DNA from: Pseudomonas batumici
GTDB lineage: Bacteria > Pseudomonadota > Gammaproteobacteria > Pseudomonadales > Pseudomonadaceae
NCBI RefSeq assembly: GCF_000820515.1
Contig: NZ_JXDG01000021.1
Coordinates: 1 to 64,000, forward strand
DNA: 64,000 bases
Direction: 5' to 3'
This document shows positions 60,096 to 64,000 of the stretch, in pieces. Numbering within the stretch: position 1 is the stretch's first letter; every line of letters starts with the position of its first letter. Made by a program: the position numbers and the translations under genes. The notes below the pieces were generated by a model. The model saw nothing but the letters and a program-made list of their open reading frames with translations. It had not been told where the DNA came from and ran no database searches.

Positions 60096-60298
60096 AATGG
60101 GCCGCGAAACGCAATCGTGACGGTGAGATCGTCCATCGCTGCTGGGTGACCGACAGCGGCTATACCGTTGCCGAGTGCCGGCTGCCAGAAGCGCGCTACC
60201 CCATCACCAGACCGGGCGGTGACCTGCCTTTCGCGTATGCGAAGAACCGGGACGAAGTGATCGGAATTATCGAGCAAGACCAGGCACGTCAGGCCTGA
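60092..60298 (+). CDS. Small early phage protein (68 aa)
   Basis: A 68-residue basic protein, MKWAAKRNRDGEIVHRCWVT then DSGYTVAECRLPEARYPITR and FAYAKNRDEVIGIIEQDQARQA. Mixed beta structure with two cysteines (CW and EC). The four-base overlap with the previous gene shows translational coupling. Family not recognised. No homologous pattern in neighbouring genes. Confidence 0.65.
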   Translation: MKWAAKRNRDGEIVHRCWVTDSGYTVAECRLPEARYPITRPGGDLPFAYAKNRDEVIGIIEQDQARQA

Positions 60299-60310
60299 AA
60301 ACACGATGGT

Positions 60311-60356
60311 CGGGAGCGGCAACTCCCGGACATCCACCCCAAGGAGAAGCACCATG
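60311..60356 (+). promoter_or_regulatory. Leader module 2: CGGCAA-loop hairpin plus start block
   Basis: CGGGAG (60311-60316) pairs with CTCCCG (60323-60328) across the loop CGGCAA. The block CCCCAAGGAGAAGCACCATG ends at the ATG at 60354. The first codons after it (MQTQQPS) also resemble those after module 3 (MQAQHPS). Confidence 0.8.
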
Positions 60357-60923
60357 CAGACACAACAACCAAGCGATGATCAAACAGAGAATTGCACGAC
60401 CGACTTCAAAGAAGGCGTCACCCAAAGGGGATTCCCGCGAGTCGAATTCAGCGATTTTTACAACGAGCGTTGCAGCGTTCAGGTCAGCAGCTTGGCGGAC
60501 ACGCCTGCAATCTGGCTCGGGATGGATCATCCCAAAGCCCAGATTCTGAAGGACGGCAATTGGAAGCCAGTCACTCTGCCAGAAGGAGCGCAATTGAGCG
60601 GGCGCATGCATCTGTCGCACCAACAGGTGAAGAAACTGCTCCCGTACCTGATGGCCTTTGTTGAAACCGGTGATCTGCTGCGTAAGGCCACTGCCACCCG
60701 GCCAAAGCCGCAGCTCGTGGCCGAGATCAAAAAAACCAGCAAGTACGCGCATCAAGCCAACTTCATGCGCAATAGCTGCACATACACCTACCCCTTTGCA
60801 TGCGCTATCGACAGCGACGGTGGCGGTGAATACGTCGTGAAAGGAGGTATCGGCGGCCAGTATCGCCTGGCCGATGTGAATCTTTATGTCATCGCTGAGG
60901 GACGAAAAATCCGCCTGAAATGA
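60354..60923 (+). CDS. Early phage protein, unknown (189 aa)
   Basis: A 189-residue protein starting at leader module 2. The middle has FPRVEFSDFYNERCSVQVSS and DTPAIWLGMDHPKAQIL, with HLSHQQVKKLLPYLMAFVETGDLL; the end has CTYTYPFACAIDSDGGGEYVVKGGIGG. Soluble, mixed alpha/beta. I do not recognise the family. It is followed by a hairpin CCGGG/CCCGG (60925-60937) and leader module 3. Confidence 0.68.
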   Translation: MQTQQPSDDQTENCTTDFKEGVTQRGFPRVEFSDFYNERCSVQVSSLADTPAIWLGMDHPKAQILKDGNWKPVTLPEGAQLSGRMHLSHQQVKKLLPYLMAFVETGDLLRKATATRPKPQLVAEIKKTSKYAHQANFMRNSCTYTYPFACAIDSDGGGEYVVKGGIGGQYRLADVNLYVIAEGRKIRLK

Positions 60924-60947
60924 ACCGGGTCTCCCGGAAATGAAAGC

Positions 60948-61002
60948 GGTGTCGGGGAGCGGCAACTCCCCGACACCTACCACCCCAAGGAGAAGCACCA
61001 TG
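60948..61002 (+). promoter_or_regulatory. Leader module 3: long CGGCAA-loop hairpin plus start block
   Basis: GGTGTCGGGGAG (60948-60959) pairs perfectly over 12 bp with 60966-60977 around the loop CGGCAA (60960-60965). The block CCCCAAGGAGAAGCACCATG (60983-61002) ends at the ATG at 61000. Confidence 0.82.
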
Positions 61003-61266
61003 CAAGCACAACACCCAAGCGGCAGCAGTACAGAGGCTACCACGAACACCTTCAAAATCGGCGATGACGTGTCCTACGTCATTGGCCGCAGCACCGAGCG
61101 CAGTGTCAGTTTCAGCGTGCGCGAAGGCAAAATCGTCAAGATCGACGGCAATATTGCCGTCGTGAAATCCCGCAACGGTCGCTGCATCACGCAGCCGCTG
61201 GGCAAGCTCACCCGCAAGGGCGAACGCAATGCCCTGACCCGTGCTCTGCTGGGAGATGTGCAATGA
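61000..61266 (+). CDS. Small early phage protein (88 aa)
   Basis: An 88-residue protein begun from leader module 3. After a disordered MQAQHPSGSSTEATTNTF, a compact SH3/KOW-like barrel is likely: KIGDDVSYVIGRSTERSVSFSVREGKIVKIDGNIAVVKSRNGRCITQPLGKL in pattern. The DDVSYVxG and EGKIVKIDGNIAVV strands suggest RNA or protein binding. Family unnamed. Its stop overlaps the next gene start. Confidence 0.7.
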   Translation: MQAQHPSGSSTEATTNTFKIGDDVSYVIGRSTERSVSFSVREGKIVKIDGNIAVVKSRNGRCITQPLGKLTRKGERNALTRALLGDVQ

Positions 61267-61862
61267 GCCACTTCTTCTACAAGTCAGAAGCGCCGACGGT
61301 GGTTGAAACCGTGCAGGTCTGGTACCAAACCCGGGACGCGTTCGGGGCTCAACGGGCAAAGCTCAGCGATGCCTTTGGTGCCCAAGCATCCACGATGTGT
61401 TCTGGAACTCATAGCTTTGTTGGTGGACTCAGTCTTGGCGGAAGCCGGGAACTTGATCCGCACTGGTGCCGCCCGGACGAGCACGGTTACCGGAGACTTC
61501 GCTGCAACGCCATCCCCCCCAAGGGCAGCAGCAAAGAAACTCGCGACGCCATGCGCGATGAACACAAACGGCTTCAAGCTCTGTGGAATGAACACTGCCC
61601 CGACCGCATCGACGCCATCAGCACCTGGTCACAGCTGAACATCAACACCAGCAACATCTGGATGATGGGCGGGATCATGTTCGAAATCGATGGCGTTGCC
61701 TTTTTTTGCCTGGGCTTTGAAATCAACCAGACCGAACACCACGCGGCAGTTGCTGACGGCAAGCCAACCTCTGGCTGGATCGAAGGCGCCAGCGAGATTC
61801 TGCCCAGTGAGTACGAGCGGGCTCGCCAGCTGAAAGTCGATGGTCAGCAGGAGGTTGTATGA
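61263..61862 (+). CDS. Early phage protein, unknown (199 aa)
   Basis: A 199-residue protein. It begins MSHFFYKSEAPTVVETVQVW and contains LSLGGSRELDPHWCRPDEHG and RKCN-type RRLRCNAIPPKG, then ETRDAMRDEHKRLQALWNEH and FEIDGVAFFCLGFEINQTEH with HHAAVADGKPTSGW. The His/Glu/Asp-rich centre hints at a metal-dependent activity, which is inference. Coupled by four-base overlaps to both neighbours. Confidence 0.65.
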   Translation: MSHFFYKSEAPTVVETVQVWYQTRDAFGAQRAKLSDAFGAQASTMCSGTHSFVGGLSLGGSRELDPHWCRPDEHGYRRLRCNAIPPKGSSKETRDAMRDEHKRLQALWNEHCPDRIDAISTWSQLNINTSNIWMMGGIMFEIDGVAFFCLGFEINQTEHHAAVADGKPTSGWIEGASEILPSEYERARQLKVDGQQEVV

Positions 61863-62110
61863 CCGTCTTCCTGTTGCTGTACCTCTGCACTGATGCAACT
61901 CGAACCGACTGCCAGGTGGTGCCGACTCAACGCTGGAAGGGACCCGAAGCGTATGAACAATGCATCGACGCGTTACCAGGCCTGACCGAGTCACTGACTG
62001 CACCCAACCGGGAACGGCATCGATTCGTGTGCGAGATCCAGGGCGAAGGTGCGAAACACGCAGAACATAAGGCCCAGCCCGCGTTCATTCATCAATCGTT
62101 TCGGATGTGA
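61859..62110 (+). CDS. Small protein with four cysteines (83 aa)
   Basis: An 83-residue protein, MTVFLLLYLCTDATRTDCQV then VPTQRWKGPEAYEQCIDALP and RFVCEIQGEGAKHAEHKAQP. The hydrophobic start could be a short signal or membrane anchor; the four cysteines could pair outside the cytoplasm. Similar short proteins occur in Pseudomonas phage early regions. Family not named. It overlaps the previous gene by four bases. Confidence 0.62.
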   Translation: MTVFLLLYLCTDATRTDCQVVPTQRWKGPEAYEQCIDALPGLTESLTAPNRERHRFVCEIQGEGAKHAEHKAQPAFIHQSFRM

Positions 62111-62120
62111 GGGAAGCGCC

Positions 62121-62396
62121 ATGAACACCGCCTTCATCCTGATGGCCCAATACGATGGCCAAGCGATTATCTCGCTGGAGCTGGTTTGCCGGGATTACTT
62201 CACGCACCTGACTCCGGACATGTTCCAGCGCAAGGTGATGAGTGGTCAGATCAAGCTGCCCATCACCCGCCTGGAACCGAGCCAGAAGTCAGCTAAGGGC
62301 ATCCACCTCACCGACCTGGCCGCCTACCTCGATGTACAGCGCGCCGCCGCTGTTAAAGAGCACAGCCAGATCAACGGGTTAAAACACGCCTATTGA
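62121..62396 (+). CDS. PrtN-family (pyocin activator-like) protein
   Basis: A 91-residue protein, MNTAFILMAQYDGQAIISLE then LVCRDYFTHLTPDMFQRKVM, IKLPITRLEPSQKSAKGIHL and TDLAAYLDVQRAAA. This is the PrtN pattern (LMAQYxGQ, DYF, SQKSAKGVH, DLAAYLD). PrtN activates pyocin genes in P. aeruginosa; the fold resembles excisionases. Here it is convergent with, and overlaps by 26 bases, the integrase gene, so a role as recombination-directionality factor is plausible. The RBS is GGGAAG. Confidence 0.92.
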   Translation: MNTAFILMAQYDGQAIISLELVCRDYFTHLTPDMFQRKVMSGQIKLPITRLEPSQKSAKGIHLTDLAAYLDVQRAAAVKEHSQINGLKHAY

Positions 62397-63522
62397 GCCA
62401 CTTCATTGATGCGGCGCCCAGTTGGACGGGCGCCCTCAATATCTTTTCGTGCCACTCCCACCCCACGTAACGGTCCCCCTTGCCGCGCAAGTGGGTGTAG
62501 CGCCTCAACGAATTCCAATCCCTGTGCCCCGAAACACTCGCCACACGCGGGATATCCCAGTCCATTTCAAACAGGCGACTGACTCCATCGTGGCGAAGGT
62601 CATGGAAGTGCAGATCCGCGATATTCAAAAACTTGCAGGCTTTGGCCCAGGACGTGGAGATAGATTCGGGGCTGTAAGGGAATATATCGTCGCCGGCCTT
62701 TGGCATTGTCTGGAGGATCTGCCACGCCTCGTCTGGCAGGTAACACCAAACATCGTTGCCGATCTTCTGCCCGGGGTTCTTCATGTCGCGCACCAGCACT
62801 CGCTGACCGGGCTCGTCGACGTCCGACCAGCGAATACGGGTTATTTCATCCAGACGACGCGTAGAAAACAGAGCGAAGCCCACGACCTTCATCATGTTAA
62901 TGACGCTTGGACGCCGAGCCTGCATATCCTGATAGTGGTTGAGAACCTTCCCCAGCTCGTCCAGCGTCGGACGACGATCACGCTCACGACTTTTCAGGTT
63001 GTAACCGAGCTTGCGTAATACCCGCCGTGCGCCGCCCATGGCCAGGGGATCAACCTCATAGCCCCAGGCATCCTTGGCAATGGAAAGCACGGCACCGAGG
63101 TGGGCCAGGTCGTTACCGGCTGTCTGCGGCTGGACGCCTCCCCCCTCGGGGCTCATCCGCCACAGAGCGAAGTCGACCAGACACTGAGTATTGATGTCCG
63201 TATCGGTCAACTGGCCCAGGTATGTCTCGCCGATGGCAGTCAGCGTCGCGCGTTTGGTCTTGCCCAGTGGCCGTGCTTTCTCTACCTCGACCAGGTAACG
63301 AGCAATCATCTCTTTGAGCGTGGCGCCCTTTCGGCTCGCCCGCTCGATCGCACCAGGCTCATCCAGCTCTGATTCACGCTTGCGGGCCCAAGCCTGGGCA
63401 GCCTGTTTTCGGGCGAAGGTCTGGCTCTCTTGGTAGACTTGCACTCCGTCGCGCTTGATGCGGATCTGAGCCGTGTAGCTCACAGTCCCATCCGCCAGTT
63501 TTCTTGCCCTGATAGTCGCCAT
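62371..63522 (-). CDS. int: Tyrosine integrase, dusA-specific
   Basis: A 383-residue phage integrase. N-terminal AP2-like arm-binding and SAM-like core-binding regions are followed by the catalytic domain: Arg in LFSTRRLDEI (222/223), H307-x-x-R310 in FHDLRHDG, His333 in SGHRDW and Tyr342 in RRYTHL. The start ATG 63522 begins MATIRARKLADGT; a longer frame would begin at 63567. It is adjacent to attR, reading away from it. It recombines attP with the 13-bp core in dusA. GTGGTAC repeats precede it. Confidence 0.95.
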   Translation of the reverse strand: MATIRARKLADGTVSYTAQIRIKRDGVQVYQESQTFARKQAAQAWARKRESELDEPGAIERASRKGATLKEMIARYLVEVEKARPLGKTKRATLTAIGETYLGQLTDTDINTQCLVDFALWRMSPEGGGVQPQTAGNDLAHLGAVLSIAKDAWGYEVDPLAMGGARRVLRKLGYNLKSRERDRRPTLDELGKVLNHYQDMQARRPSVINMMKVVGFALFSTRRLDEITRIRWSDVDEPGQRVLVRDMKNPGQKIGNDVWCYLPDEAWQILQTMPKAGDDIFPYSPESISTSWAKACKFLNIADLHFHDLRHDGVSRLFEMDWDIPRVASVSGHRDWNSLRRYTHLRGKGDRYVGWEWHEKILRAPVQLGAASMKWLNRRVLTR

Positions 63523-63529
63523 ATCGAAA

Positions 63530-63567
63530 GTGGTACGCGTCAGTTTTGAAGTGGTACATCGTACCAC
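63530..63567. promoter_or_regulatory. GTGGTAC repeats upstream of the integrase
   Basis: GTGGTAC lies at 63530 and 63551, exactly 21 bases apart. The second copy forms a perfect dyad with GTACCAC (63561-63567) around ATC. The position, between the integrase start and attR, fits integrase arm-type sites or an autoregulatory operator. Confidence 0.6.
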
Positions 63568-63625
63568 CGAGACCTAAAAAACGCCTGAAAACGCCCCAAA
63601 ACACGCCGAAAACACGTTGAGTAAA

Positions 63626-64000
63626 ATGGTTCAAAAACAGAGCTTTAGCCCAGCAGAATCAAGCCCCGCACTGTCTCGGCGCTTTAGCGTTGCACCCATG
63701 ATGGATTGGACTGACCGCCACTGCAGGTTCTTCCTACGCTTGCTCTCCAAGCACACCCTGCTCTACACCGAAATGGTCACCACCGGCGCCCTGCTCCACG
63801 GTGATCACGAGCGTTTCCTGCGTCACGACGAAGCCGAGCACCCGCTGGCCCTGCAACTGGGCGGCAGCGTGCCCGCGGACCTTGCCGCCTGCGCCCGCCT
63901 GGCCCAGGAGGCCGGTTACGACGAGGTGAACCTCAACGTCGGCTGCCCCAGCGACCGGGTGCAGAACAATATGATCGGCGCCTGCCTCATGGGGCACCCC
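63626..64000 (+). CDS. dusA: tRNA-dihydrouridine synthase A (5' part, continues past window; start supplied by prophage)
   Basis: ATG 63626 opens a frame to the window end (125 codons). [20 protein letters not shown] and [16 protein letters not shown] then [22 protein letters not shown] and [15 protein letters not shown] are DusA signatures; the Cys in [10 protein letters not shown] is catalytic. It reduces U20/U20a in tRNA using FMN. The first 24 codons ([16 protein letters not shown]...) come from the phage and replace the host's own start at 28448. Promoter and ribosome-binding site are phage-derived, so expression may differ from the native gene. Confidence 0.96.
   Translation, partial: MVQKQSFSPAESSPALSRRFSVAPMMDWTDRHCRFFLRLLSKHTLLYTEMVTTGALLHGDHERFLRHDEAEHPLALQLGGSVPADLAACARLAQEAGYDEVNLNVGCPSDRVQNNMIGACLMGHP
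63698..63710. other. attR core (13 bp)
   Basis: ATGATGGATTGGA, identical to attL at 28505-28517, inside the intact dusA frame. Everything after it is host sequence. Confidence 0.85.

Larger units (their letters stand above)
28505..63710. mobile_element. P2-like prophage integrated in dusA
   Basis: About 35.2 kb between 13-bp att cores. It holds a complete P2-type virion gene set in P2 order, a lysis cassette, a repressor/Cro/Ogr control region, a primase-helicase and a tyrosine integrase next to attR. All structural genes look intact, including the E/E' frameshift and late-promoter dyads, so the prophage is likely inducible. dusA-specific integrases form a known group (established knowledge); assignment to it here is by position and att sequence. 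Confidence 0.95.

Noticed and set aside
60306..60353. Upstream extension of the 189-residue protein
   Set aside because: The extra codons translate the leader hairpin; the shared ribosome-binding block fixes the start at 60354.

Overview
The window is Pseudomonas chromosome, most likely from the P. fluorescens group. The evidence is the hut-locus end (urocanate hydratase), a DUF2790 secreted protein, a PrtN-type activator, TGTGGGAGC repeat hairpins and dense high-GC coding. No tRNA, rRNA or CRISPR array was seen.

Host part, 1-28.5 kb. It opens with the 3' end of hutU and a complete polar amino-acid ABC importer (755-3962) closed by a strong terminator. Next come a DUF2790 protein, a LysR regulator, an aldo/keto reductase and a TetR-controlled EmrA-EmrB-OprM tripartite pump (6656-11655). 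A mismatch glycosylase (mug) precedes a four-gene cassette of outer-membrane channel, FtsX-type ABC permease, ATPase and membrane-fusion lipoprotein (12436-16648). That cassette lies between two copies of a 45-bp direct repeat. A CynX-type transporter, LysR regulators, DUF1059, SnoaL-like and GST genes follow. Then come an AT-rich GT-C glycosyltransferase, a GNAT, an AraC regulator, a RAYT transposase bordered by clusters of AAATAAATCTGTCCCC repeats, an unusual Cys-rich protein and a cupin.

Prophage, 28505-63710 (about 35.2 kb). A P2-type myovirus prophage sits in the 5' end of dusA. A 25-codon dusA remnant remains at attL (28448). The phage supplies a new dusA start at attR (63626), so the host gene is still read. 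Structural genes keep P2 order: Q and P on the minus strand, then O N M L X, lysis genes, R S, V W J I H, tail-fibre chaperone, FI FII E(+E') T U D. Three late promoters regions (34536, 41729, 46258) each carry one copy of a dyad, TTGTA-N11-TACAA or a one-base variant, which I propose is the binding site of the phage's own Ogr-type zinc-finger activator (56010). The P2 programmed -1 frameshift E to E' is preserved at a T-TTT-TTG heptamer.

The control region has a C-like repressor, a perfect operator and a Cro/CII/Ogr cluster. Replication is by a large Toprim primase-helicase rather than a P2 gpA. Downstream early genes carry a thrice-repeated leader: a hairpin with invariant CGGCAA loop and co-varying stem arms, then an identical 20-nt ribosome-binding/start block. 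A PrtN-family protein overlaps the 3' end of the dusA-type integrase.

Accessory cargo: two unknown proteins and a Dam methylase between attL and a cos-like site, where P2 carries tin/old; a ParE-type toxin-antitoxin pair between late operons; and two or three small genes between D and the repressor, including a 53-codon gene at 54528. The strongest candidates for undescribed biology are the 29450-30681 pair and the covarying leader hairpins.
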